A DNA stretch of 36,054 bases from Betaproteobacteria bacterium. Lineage in GTDB: Bacteria; Pseudomonadota; Gammaproteobacteria; Burkholderiales; Rhodocyclaceae. Location: the NCBI GenBank assembly GCA_009781175.1, contig WQYQ01000026.1:1-36054 (forward strand), read 5' to 3'. Below are positions 1-6,152 of the stretch, piece after piece; positions within the stretch are counted from its first letter, which is position 1, and every line of letters begins with the position of its first letter. Made by a program: the position numbers and the translations under genes. The notes beneath the pieces were generated by a model that saw only the letters and a program-made list of their open reading frames with translations, was not told where the DNA came from and did not search any database.

Positions 1-137
1 AATCTGTCGCGAGAGGCGGTCAGCGGGGCGAAGAGCAGCGCAGGAACCGGAGTTTATGAGTGATAAATGAGGATTCCGAGCAGCGCATGAGCCCCGATCA
101 CAGCCTCGCAGCAAGATTATGAACAGGTTCTTAGGGC
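1..137. other. Upstream stretch without a recognised gene
   Basis: I see no convincing coding region or RNA gene here. The short open frame starting at 119 runs through the riboswitch and into crcB in another frame, has no ribosome binding site and resembles nothing I know. The stretch probably holds the promoter of the crcB transcript or the tail of a feature outside the window. Confidence 0.4.
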
Positions 138-208
138 TTCGAGATTGCATGCCTCCCAAGGCCGCAATACTGCTTCAAGCGCCGGGTTGCCGGCTAATGA
201 TGCCTGAC
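138..208 (+). promoter_or_regulatory. Fluoride riboswitch (crcB motif)
   Basis: The stretch has the ordered parts of the crcB-motif aptamer: a 5' GAGATTGCAT segment, a CCTCC segment able to form the pseudoknot with GAG, a GC-rich middle stem (GCCG with CGGC), and the conserved 3' segment GCTAATGATGCC, whose ATGC can pair back to GCAT. The same pieces in the same order are found in published fluoride riboswitches. It lies about 75 bases upstream of a fluoride channel gene, which is the classic target. A CCCG...CGGG hairpin at about 215-235 may belong to the expression platform. By eye I cannot tell transcriptional from translational control. Confidence 0.82.
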
Positions 209-279
209 GAATTTCCCGCAAGGAAAATTTTCGGGCTTTCCGCCCCCCCGGCCCACATCACTACAGGAATAGAAGCGCC

Positions 280-669
280 ATGCAATGGCTTTCCGCCCTC
301 GCCGTTTTTATTGGCTCAGGTCTCGGCGCATTACTGCGCTGGTCCTTCAACCTGAGTTTCAACCCTGTTTTTCCAACGCTCCCACTGGGCACGCTAGTCT
401 CCAATCTGATCGGCGGCTTCCTGGTCGGCATCGCCACCGCTTTCTTCCTGCACAACACAAGTCTTGCGCCGGAATGGCGCTTGTTTGTAATTACCGGTTT
501 TCTCGGCGGACTCACGACTTTTTCAACTTTCTCGGCCGAAGTCGTCAACCTGCTCGCACGGCAACAGTATTTTTGGGCATTGAGTGCGTGCGCCCTGCAT
601 CTATTCGGCTCTTTCAGCATGACGGCATTGGGAATGCTCGTCACCAACGCCGCCATCGTCCGAACCTGA
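280..669 (+). CDS. crcB: Fluoride-specific ion channel CrcB/Fluc
   Basis: This 129-residue inner-membrane protein exports toxic fluoride as a dual-topology dimer. It shows four hydrophobic segments and the family signatures in order: GxGALLRW near residue 15, a GTLVSNLIGGFLVG block near residues 37-50, and GFLGGLTTFSTFS near residues 71-83, which carries the phenylalanine and threonine/serine residues lining the pore. Length is normal for the family. The ATG at 280 is preceded by AGGAA, and the fluoride riboswitch upstream agrees with the function. The DUF190 gene follows, a common partner of crcB. Regulation is expected to be induction by fluoride. Confidence 0.97.
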   Translation: MQWLSALAVFIGSGLGALLRWSFNLSFNPVFPTLPLGTLVSNLIGGFLVGIATAFFLHNTSLAPEWRLFVITGFLGGLTTFSTFSAEVVNLLARQQYFWALSACALHLFGSFSMTALGMLVTNAAIVRT

Positions 670-674
670 ACATT

Positions 675-777
675 ATTCCGTTTCTATATCAATCGAGTAC
701 GCGAAGGCGAAGCGCAGGCAGTGCTGTAGCACGGCAAGCAAAGCCGACAAAGTAATCGATTGATATAGAAATGGAAT
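675..777. repeat. Inverted repeat with 25-bp arms between crcB and the DUF190 gene
   Basis: The arms at 675-699 and 753-777 are reverse complements with two mismatches and enclose 53 bases. Inside is a smaller palindrome, GTGCTGTAGCAC, at 721-732. The whole could fold as one long cruciform or RNA hairpin and has the shape of a small palindromic insertion (MITE-like), though I see no target duplication and no second copy in the window. The right arm ends just before the Shine-Dalgarno sequence of the next gene, so the hairpin could act on crcB mRNA 3' stability or on downstream translation. Confidence 0.8.
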
Positions 778-791
778 TAGAGGGGGAATTC

Positions 792-1115
792 ATGGAACAA
801 CGCTACTACCTCGCGTTCTACGTCCGCGAATCTCAACGCCACCACGGGAAACTCATCTACGAATGGCTGCTCGAAACCAGCCGCGAGATGGGCCTTGCCG
901 GCGGTTCGGCCTTTCGCGCCCTGGCAGGCTTCGGCCGCCACCGCACTTTGCATGAGGAACACTTCTTCGAACTAGCCGGCGATGTGCCAGTAGAGGTCAG
1001 CTTCGTCGTCAGCGAGCAGGAAGCGAATATATTGATCGCGCACCTTGGCGCGGAAAAACTCTCCCTGCCTTATATGAAGATGCCTGCGCAATTCGGCGTC
1101 ACGGGGGAACAGTGA
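792..1115 (+). CDS. DUF190 family protein
   Basis: This 107-residue soluble protein resembles the DUF190 family, small PII-like ferredoxin-fold proteins often encoded beside crcB. Visible family traits are the N-terminal YLAFYVRE strand, the YEWLLETSREMGLAGGSAFRALAGFG segment near residues 23-48, and a VEVSFVV strand followed by a helix. I chose the ATG at 792 because a strong AGAGGGGG ribosome site lies 5-10 bases before it; an in-frame ATG at 771 lies inside an inverted-repeat arm and has no such site. Co-occurrence with a fluoride channel suggests a role in fluoride handling, but the biochemical function is not established. Confidence 0.85.
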   Translation: MEQRYYLAFYVRESQRHHGKLIYEWLLETSREMGLAGGSAFRALAGFGRHRTLHEEHFFELAGDVPVEVSFVVSEQEANILIAHLGAEKLSLPYMKMPAQFGVTGEQ

Positions 1116-1128
1116 ACCTCCACGGGTT

Positions 1129-1620
1129 CTACGGTGCAAGAGTCGCGCGTTCCGCCTTGAGCGACTCTATGTCGGCTCGCAATGCGCTGGCCTGGTTTCC
1201 ATGTTGTTTTGCCACGGCCTGCATTTCTTGAGCAAGCGCATTCGCCGTTCGGGCCCCATACGGCTCTTTGTAGGCTTGCTCGATGCGTGTCTGTAACTCA
1301 TTGAGACGGCGTTCGGACTGTCGATCAAGCAACTCGATCTGCACTTCTTTTTCGCTTACCAATCGGTCGATCTCAAGCCTCCGGCGCTCGGTCTGTATTC
1401 GATCGAGCGCCGCTTTTTCCCGCAAGCCTGTCGAGCCACCAGAATCGATACTCGACACACTCGTGCCGGGAAGCTTCTCTTTGGTGCTCGCGTTGGCGGG
1501 ACAAGGGGAGTCTTGGAACAGCGTGCGGCCATCCACTACACACTTGTAGTACGTCGTCTCCGCGTGACTCGCAGCCGATATACAGAGCAAACCTAAAAAC
1601 AGGATACGCATTCCGGTCAT
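1129..1620 (-). CDS. Exported DUF4124 domain protein with coiled-coil tail
   Basis: This 163-residue protein has an N-terminal signal peptide (about residues 1-20, ending SHA). A short DUF4124-like domain follows, recognisable by TYYKCVVDGRTLFQDSPCP (residues 23-41) with its two cysteines. The rest, from about residue 70, is rich in E, R, Q and L and looks like a coiled coil. DUF4124 proteins are common periplasmic proteins of Proteobacteria with no assigned role. It converges on the DUF190 gene with 13 bases between the stops. AGGAG lies about 10 bases upstream of the ATG; a second ATG three codons in is possible. Confidence 0.8.
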   Translation of the reverse strand: MTGMRILFLGLLCISAASHAETTYYKCVVDGRTLFQDSPCPANASTKEKLPGTSVSSIDSGGSTGLREKAALDRIQTERRRLEIDRLVSEKEVQIELLDRQSERRLNELQTRIEQAYKEPYGARTANALAQEMQAVAKQHGNQASALRADIESLKAERATLAP

Positions 1621-1692
1621 CGTGCTTCAGCTCCTGAGATCACGAACGAGCTGTTTATGCTCGAAAAATTGAGCCAGCAACCTATTCAGGGC

Positions 1693-1727
1693 CGTAGGCT
1701 CGGATAAAGCGTAGCGCAATCCTTACC
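1693..1727 (-). repeat. Short dispersed repeat, GGGAT/AATCCC family, diverged copy
   Basis: It reads CGTAGGCT at its start, then a degenerate GATAAAGCGTAGCGCAATCC. It matches the copies at 1855-1889, 3501-3534, 3897-3934, 4889-4913 and 5345-5369 in layout: a TAGGCT arm, GGGAT, a GCGCAGCG centre and AATCCC. It is the most diverged copy. Confidence 0.55.
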
Positions 1728-1812
1728 CCCTGTCCGCGCAATTGAATACCCGGTTGGCCTGCACTTCCCGTTAAACGAACCAGGGCACCCATACCAAAAG
1801 GCAACGGATGAC

Positions 1813-1890
1813 GCAGCATGGCATGAGCGCGAGGTTGCGGATGTGATGCGGGGGCGCAGGGATTACGCTAGGCTTTATCCCTGCCTACGG
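1813..1890 (+). repeat. ~77-bp direct repeat, left copy
   Basis: It matches 3456-3534 over its full length with scattered changes. Shared parts in order are GCATGGCATGAG, TGCGGATGT, ATGCGGG, GGGATTAC and CCTGCCTACG/CCAGCCTACG. The 3' half is a palindromic member of the GGGAT/AATCCC family. The two copies bracket the phospholipase-like gene and the lipoprotein gene. Confidence 0.75.
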
Positions 1891-1935
1891 TCCCGCCGCC
1901 ACGGCAGGAGTCTGTACAGCTAAATGGAGACAATC

Positions 1936-2928
1936 ATGGCAGGGATATTCACTCATCTTGCAGTTGTGCGCAGTATCTATGCCGATTACTATCGGCTGTC
2001 TGGCATATCGGAGTTGACTCCCGAAATCAAATTCGCGCTCCAGATGTACGCAAACTTTGTCGATCTCGGCTCCGTCAGTCCTGACACTCCTTATTTTTAT
2101 GCAGCAAGTCTCGACGAAGAGGCGAACAGCTGGAGCAACGTGATGCACTATTGGCGAACCGGCGACTTCATTCGGGAAGCCATCTCGCGGCTGAGGGAAG
2201 AGGATTACACCCAGAAAGATACTCAAAAAGCCATTGCCTGGCTTTTTGGATACACGGCGCATGTCATTACGGATTTGACAGTTCACCCTATTATTGAACT
2301 TCGGGTGGGGCCATACGCAACAAACAAAGAACAGCATCGTTTCTGTGAACTACAACAGGACGCTTATATGTTTTTCCATACACTCGGAATGGATGCCGCA
2401 TCATCCGACTATATAAAGAGCGCAGGTTTGAAGTCGTGCACCAACGGCCCAAATAGCGAGGAATTGCACAGCAAGGTTGCCGATCTTTGGGAGCAGTGCG
2501 CTTCAGCCATAAAACCATCTTCCAGCGATGTCGATTATGTCTTTGGCGCTATTCCCACTACCCCTCCCAAACCGAAAATCTGGTTCAGGTGGTTTTGTCA
2601 AATGATTGATAAAGGCGAAGAAGAAGCTTATCAAATCCCAGTGTTGTCATATTTTTTACTGAAATACGGCTTTGCGCTTCCCAAAGACCAAAACGCCATA
2701 GACATGTCCTATGTCTCTAACCTTGCCACTCCCGATGGTGGAAGGGCTGATTTTCCCGCAATTTTTGAAATGACTGTAAACAACACAATAAAATATTGGG
2801 GTGAGCTTGCGGCTGCGCTGCGTAAAGAATCGCCCAAACCGTTTTCTTTACCCAACGGCAATCTCGATTCCGGAAAAATCACCCAAACAGACACGCTCAT
2901 TTTCTGGGATAAGACTTACGTAGTTTGA
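1936..2928 (+). CDS. Zinc-dependent phospholipase C-like protein
   Basis: This 330-residue protein resembles the zinc-dependent phospholipase C/S1-P1 nuclease-like fold (Pfam Zn_dep_PLPC type). Residues fitting the metal site are the histidine in GIFTHL near the N-terminus, the GSVSPDTPYF segment near residue 45, HYWRTGD near residue 72, and GYTAHVITDLTVHP near residues 110-123, which carries the H-x(3)-D-x(3)-H pattern. I see no signal peptide. I chose ATG 1936 because GGAGA lies 5 bases upstream and family members commonly start with MAG..THL; an ATG at 1924 lacks such a site. The gene is AT-richer than its surroundings, is followed by a lipoprotein gene, and the pair lies between direct repeats, suggesting acquisition as a unit. 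The substrate is unknown. Confidence 0.75.
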   Translation: MAGIFTHLAVVRSIYADYYRLSGISELTPEIKFALQMYANFVDLGSVSPDTPYFYAASLDEEANSWSNVMHYWRTGDFIREAISRLREEDYTQKDTQKAIAWLFGYTAHVITDLTVHPIIELRVGPYATNKEQHRFCELQQDAYMFFHTLGMDAASSDYIKSAGLKSCTNGPNSEELHSKVADLWEQCASAIKPSSSDVDYVFGAIPTTPPKPKIWFRWFCQMIDKGEEEAYQIPVLSYFLLKYGFALPKDQNAIDMSYVSNLATPDGGRADFPAIFEMTVNNTIKYWGELAAALRKESPKPFSLPNGNLDSGKITQTDTLIFWDKTYVV

Positions 2929-2965
2929 CTACGAGTCGAAGGCGCACCCGATTCGCGGCGAAGAA

Positions 2966-2987
2966 ACCCAAAGTTTCAACTTTGGGT
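2966..2987 (+). repeat. 22-bp palindrome between the phospholipase-like and lipoprotein genes
   Basis: Two 10-base arms (ACCCAAAGTT and AACTTTGGGT) are separated by only two bases. It lies in the 92-base gap between the two genes. No T-run follows, so it is more likely an mRNA processing or stability hairpin, or a protein binding site, than a terminator. Confidence 0.6.
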
Positions 2988-3020
2988 GATTCACGCTTTC
3001 AAACTAAAGGAAGTTCTGCA

Positions 3021-3428
3021 ATGAACATAAAACAGGCTTATTTCAGTAGATTTATTCTGCTGATAGTGATTTTCTCTTCCCTGTCGCTGGTGTCAGGATG
3101 CCATATCTTCCAACCAAGCGACTCTGACCGCGCTGCCTATGCGAAGCAAGCAAAAGAACTTGCTCCCGCAACTGGAAAATTGACTGTTGCAATACAAGCC
3201 ATCATCGAGTATCCGCCATTATCGGAGGGATTGAGCGATGAACAGATATTGCAATATATCTACACCGAAAAGCCGGAACTCGGGAAAGTTTTCTCTGGCA
3301 GAAAAGTGCAATTTTCCCGCGTCGACAAACATGTGGAAGTGACTGTCTACGCGGACGATCAAAAGACCGCGCTGATTGTTGATAGTTCCAGTACTCCAGA
3401 AATTGACTTTATTTATAAAGGCGATTGA
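3021..3428 (+). CDS. Putative lipoprotein
   Basis: This 135-residue protein starts with a basic/hydrophobic signal segment ending in the lipobox LVSGC (cysteine at about residue 27), so it is expected to be lipid-anchored. I chose ATG 3021 because AAAGGAAG lies about 7 bases upstream and because it places the signal peptide at the N-terminus; the same frame is open back to 2925 but would bury it. The mature part is small, charged and not recognised. Its position after the phospholipase-like gene, inside the same bracketing repeats and with similar AT-rich composition, suggests a two-gene unit. It might be an immunity or anchoring partner, but that is inference. Confidence 0.75.
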   Translation: MNIKQAYFSRFILLIVIFSSLSLVSGCHIFQPSDSDRAAYAKQAKELAPATGKLTVAIQAIIEYPPLSEGLSDEQILQYIYTEKPELGKVFSGRKVQFSRVDKHVEVTVYADDQKTALIVDSSSTPEIDFIYKGD

Positions 3429-3455
3429 TATTCCAGGCAGACAATCGTTTTACGG

Positions 3456-3534
3456 CTGCGGCATGGCATGAGAGCGGGGCTGCGGATGTAATGCGGGAGC
3501 GCTGGGATTACATTACATTTTTTCCCAGCCTACG
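3456..3534 (+). repeat. ~77-bp direct repeat, right copy
   Basis: This is the second copy of the repeat at 1813-1890, in the same orientation, just after the lipoprotein gene. Its last 34 bases form a hairpin (GCTGGGA...TCCCAGC) followed by TACG, and could also work as a stem-loop end for the upstream transcript. Confidence 0.75.
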
Positions 3535-3601
3535 ATCCTTCCTTGAGGTCTAGCTTATACACGACCTGTTGGAAGGCGAAATTTCAAGGGAAGCTCATTT
3601 C

Positions 3602-3877
3602 GTGGATATCGCCCTCCTGATTGCTGTTGTCGCAATACCGCTGTGGTTGAATGTCAAAGCTACGCTTTCGATTGCCCGAGACACCTTCTCCGAACAACCG
3701 CAAAAGATCGTACAGATCCTGTTTGTTTGGCTTGTGCCTTTGGTTGGAGCAGTTGTTGTCTTGGGCGTTTATCGTAGGGAAGAAATACCTCCTGGCACAT
3801 ATCCAGCCGAGAAAGACATGGACGACGATTTTGGTCATTTAGATCGAACGATCAAGGAGGCAATGGATGGCGACTGA
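3602..3877 (+). CDS. Small integral membrane protein
   Basis: This 91-residue protein has two predicted membrane helices, one at the extreme N-terminus (ALLIAVVAIPLWL) and one near residues 37-57 (ILFVWLVPLVGAVVVLGVYR), then an acidic cytosolic tail. The second helix resembles the PLDc_N-type two-helix proteins in its WL.P..GA pattern, but I do not assign it. I chose GTG 3602 because AAGGGAAG lies about 8 bases upstream; a TTG at 3569 is in frame but has no ribosome site. No function can be given. Confidence 0.6.
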   Translation: MDIALLIAVVAIPLWLNVKATLSIARDTFSEQPQKIVQILFVWLVPLVGAVVVLGVYRREEIPPGTYPAEKDMDDDFGHLDRTIKEAMDGD

Positions 3878-3896
3878 ATACGACATCCATCAAGAC

Positions 3897-3934
3897 CGTA
3901 GGCTGGGATTACGCTGCGCCTCATCCCTGCTTAC
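3897..3934 (-). repeat. Short dispersed repeat, GGGAT/AATCCC family
   Basis: A nearly palindromic copy: CGTAGGCTGGGATTACGCTG, then a CATCCCTGCTTACG arm. It sits between the small membrane protein gene and the end of the metallo-hydrolase gene, where it could fold as an RNA hairpin for both convergent transcripts. Confidence 0.75.
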
Positions 3935-4856
3935 GACCCTCCAGCGGCAAGAATCCAGCCATCTTCGCGGCGCAGTGCGTTGACTTGCAGCAGGTCGCGC
4001 TCGACGCGGCCGGCCAGCGTTTCCTCGTCGAGGCCAAGGTAGCGCTGATTGACGTCGATGGCAAAGGGTAGTTCGCGAACGAAGCTGCGGAAGGTGTCAA
4101 CCGGCAGCCGCTGGCGTTCAAGCATGGCGAAAGAAACGATGACCTTGATCGCGTGCCAGGCCAGTTTGTCGATATCGGCAGTGAAGGCATCGAGGCGGCG
4201 AAAGGCCAGATCGAAGGCCGGATCGATTTCGGCGAAGGGCTTGCCGTGGCCGGGAATGATGATGTCGATCGGCAGCCCGGCGAGCATCCGCAGCGTCTCG
4301 CGGGTGGCGGCCAGGCCGTCGGCCTCGCCGAGCAGCTCCGGGAAGATCACGCCGAAGCCGTTCTGCCACAGCGCATCGCCCGAGATCAGCAGGCGCTTCT
4401 CCGGGTTGTAATAAGCCAGCGCCTCCATGTCGTGACCGGGCACGGCCAGGGCGCGCCAGACCAGGCCGCCCATCTCGATCTCGTCGCCGGCACCGATCAC
4501 AGGCTGTCGTGCTGGAAGCGGGCGCCTTGCTGGCCGACCGGCGAGAGCAGCAACGCTTTCTCGTCCCACTCGGCAATGCTGGCGTGCAGCCCGGCCGGGA
4601 CCGTAATCGAGCAGCCGAAGGCGGCCTGCAGCGCGGCGTTGCCGCCGATGTGGTCGGAATGCGAATGGGTGTTGAAGAGGCGCGTCAGACGCCGCCCGGC
4701 GAGGGCTTGGCGGACCTGCGCCACGGTTTGCTCGGCTTGGCTGATATAGCCGCTATCGACCAGCGTCGCCTCGTCGCCTTCGAGGAACAGGATATTGTTG
4801 GCTGACAGCCAGCCGCGCTCAAGGACGAGCAGTGAAGCGGGGAGCGCGGGACTCAT
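3931..4856 (-). pseudogene. Frameshifted metallo-beta-lactamase-fold hydrolase
   Basis: Two overlapping frames together make one ~305-residue MBL-fold hydrolase. The first part (from ATG 4856) reads to a stop at 4497 and carries the zinc motif HSHSDH near residue 64. The second part continues in another frame with VPGHDM, SGDALW and IIPGHGKP, which give the remaining metal ligands, then a helical C-terminal region. Homology appears to pass from one frame to the other near 4500-4510, as if one base were missing in GACAGCCTG. There is no long homopolymer there to suggest a routine sequencing slip. All zinc motifs survive, so the damage may be recent or an assembly error. I cannot name a substrate. 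Confidence 0.75.
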
Positions 4857-4888
4857 TCCGGGCTGTCCGTTTCGATTTCAGGATCGTT

Positions 4889-4913
4889 GGGATGAAGCGC
4901 AGCGCAATCCCAG
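4889..4913 (+). repeat. 25-bp direct repeat left of the GIY-YIG unit
   Basis: It is identical over 25 bases to 5345-5369, same orientation, starting GGGATGAAGCGCAGCGCAAT. It belongs to the GGGAT/AATCCC family. The two copies flank the 38-bp inverted repeats and the nuclease gene. Confidence 0.85.
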
Positions 4914-4914
4914 T

Positions 4915-5256
4915 TCATGCCAGCTTCTCCGTGTCATTCTGCGCGGAGCGAAGCGTAGTCGCAGAATCCATCCAGCTTGCGGCAAGATCATTCCAATTCG
5001 GGTTGTTCTTTTCGATCAATTCGATCTTCCATTGCCTATTGCGGTTTTTGATCTTTTTTTCAAGGCTGACCGCCGCAGCAATATCTTCACCCTGCTCATA
5101 CCAGACGAGACGCGTTACATCGTATTTGCTGGTGAATCCTTCCAGCAAATAGCGCTTGTGCTGGTACATGCGTTGTTCCAGGTTGCTGGTGACACCAGTG
5201 TATAAAGTGCCCCGCTTTTTGCTGGCGAGAATGTAAACATAGGCCACTTTGGACAT
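4915..5256 (-). CDS. GIY-YIG nuclease domain protein (YhbQ/UPF0213-like)
   Basis: This 113-residue protein is a minimal GIY-YIG nuclease: VYIL (residues 7-10) and YTGVT (19-23) for the two name motifs, arginine 29 and histidine 33 on the catalytic helix, glutamate 66 (SLEKKIK) as metal ligand, and an NPNWNDL motif near 85-91. The ATG at 5256 has GAGGG about 7 bases upstream; the frame is open further back but translates repeat DNA. Residues 96-108 are encoded by the left 38-bp inverted repeat, so the tail is repeat-derived and unlikely to matter for catalysis. Perfect inverted repeats lie on both sides. It could be a stand-alone DNA nuclease or the enzyme that spreads this repeat. Confidence 0.88.
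   Translation of the reverse strand: MSKVAYVYILASKKRGTLYTGVTSNLEQRMYQHKRYLLEGFTSKYDVTRLVWYEQGEDIAAAVSLEKKIKNRNRQWKIELIEKNNPNWNDLAASWMDSATTLRSAQNDTEKLA
4933..4970 (+). repeat. 38-bp inverted repeat, left arm of the GIY-YIG unit
   Basis: It starts GTCATTCTGCGCGGAGCGAA and ends GCAGAATCCA. Its reverse complement equals 5273-5310 at all 38 positions. It lies inside the 3' part of the nuclease gene. A diverged copy is found at 15000-15037. Confidence 0.92.
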
Positions 5257-5272
5257 GGCTCGCCCTCGAAAA

Positions 5273-5310
5273 TGGATTCTGCGACTACGCTTCGCTCCGC
5301 GCAGAATGAC
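5273..5310 (-). repeat. 38-bp inverted repeat, right arm of the GIY-YIG unit
   Basis: This is the perfect reverse complement of 4933-4970. It lies 16 bases upstream of the nuclease start codon, so the promoter or leader of the nuclease gene must overlap or lie beyond it. The unit from arm to arm is 378 bp. Confidence 0.92.
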
Positions 5311-5344
5311 GCGGCGCCTGCGGGACATTTGCAGAACCATAGCA

Positions 5345-5369
5345 GGGATGAAGCGCAGCGCAATCCCAG
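5345..5369 (+). repeat. 25-bp direct repeat right of the GIY-YIG unit
   Basis: Identical to 4889-4913 and in the same orientation. Together they enclose the 38-bp inverted repeats and the GIY-YIG gene. They are too long for an ordinary target duplication and are themselves members of a dispersed family. Confidence 0.85.
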
Positions 5370-5429
5370 CAATCCTTAGCACCATGAATGGCGAAACGCG
5401 CTCAAACCGTGCGCACAGCGTCAGCAACT

Positions 5430-6152
5430 TCACCCCCCAAGATAAGCATCCTGCACTTTAGGGTTGCCGAGTAGCTCGGCCCCTGGACCGCTCAGCACGA
5501 TCCGCCCGGTTTCGATGACATAGGCGCGGTCGGCGACTTTCAAAGCCTGGCGCACGTTTTGTTCGACCAGAAAGATTGTCAGCCCCTCCCGGTTGATTGC
5601 GCGCAGCGTGCGGAAGATGTCTTGCACGATGATCGGCGCGAGGCCCATCGAGGGTTCGTCGAGCAGGAGCACGCGCGGCTTGGCCATCAGGGCGCGTCCG
5701 ATCGCGAGCATTTGCTGTTCGCCGCCCGAAAGATTGCCCGCGAGACCGTTCTGGCGCTCTTTGAGGCGCGGAAACAGCGCGTAGATGCGTTCCAGATCCC
5801 TCGCGCGCTCGGCCTTGCCGTCGCGACGGGTGTAGGCGCCGAGCTCCAGGTTTTCATGCACTGTCAGCGTCGTCAGCGTGGCGCGGCCTTCGGCGACCTG
5901 GACGAGTCCGGCGGCGACAATTTTGTGCGGCGGCTGGGCGCTGATGTCCTGCCCGTCGAACTGCACGCGCCCCGCGTTTTTTTTCAGCAAGCCGGACAAG
6001 GCCAGCAGCGTTGTGGATTTGCCCGCGCCGTTGGCGCCGACGAGCGTGGTGATTTCGCCCTCATGCAATTCGAAGTTGATGCCCTTCACGGCATCGATAT
6101 GGCCGTATGAAACCTTGAGCCCTTCGACCTTGAGCAAAGCTGCGTGACTCAT
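5430..6152 (-). CDS. livF: Branched-chain amino acid type ABC transporter, ATPase LivF
   Basis: This 240-residue ATPase powers the HAAT-family importer together with LivG. It shows Walker A (GANGAGKST, about residues 38-46), a Q-loop region, the signature LSGGEQQ near residue 140, Walker B VLLLDEPSMGL and the switch histidine region replaced by the LivF-typical VEQN. ATG 6152 overlaps the livG stop in an ATGA junction, which fixes the start and implies coupled translation. It is the last gene of livKHMGF. The substrate may be branched-chain amino acids or other small acids; sequence alone does not decide. Confidence 0.95.
   Translation of the reverse strand: MSHAALLKVEGLKVSYGHIDAVKGINFELHEGEITTLVGANGAGKSTTLLALSGLLKKNAGRVQFDGQDISAQPPHKIVAAGLVQVAEGRATLTTLTVHENLELGAYTRRDGKAERARDLERIYALFPRLKERQNGLAGNLSGGEQQMLAIGRALMAKPRVLLLDEPSMGLAPIIVQDIFRTLRAINREGLTIFLVEQNVRQALKVADRAYVIETGRIVLSGPGAELLGNPKVQDAYLGG

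Larger units (their letters stand above)
1621..1935. other. Intergenic stretch with dispersed repeats
   Basis: There is no gene here. It holds an inverted partial copy of the short GGGAT/AATCCC repeat at 1693-1727 and the first of two ~77-bp direct repeats at 1813-1890. The remainder should hold the divergent promoters of the DUF4124 gene and the phospholipase-like gene, but no clear -35/-10 pair stands out. Confidence 0.6.

Noticed and set aside
119..355. Small open frame over the riboswitch and crcB start
   Set aside because: No ribosome site, overlaps a structured RNA and a real gene, no recognisable content.
1693..5369. Possible CRISPR array from the repeated short sequences
   Set aside because: Copies are irregularly spaced by hundreds of bases, in both orientations, with genes between them and no cas genes.
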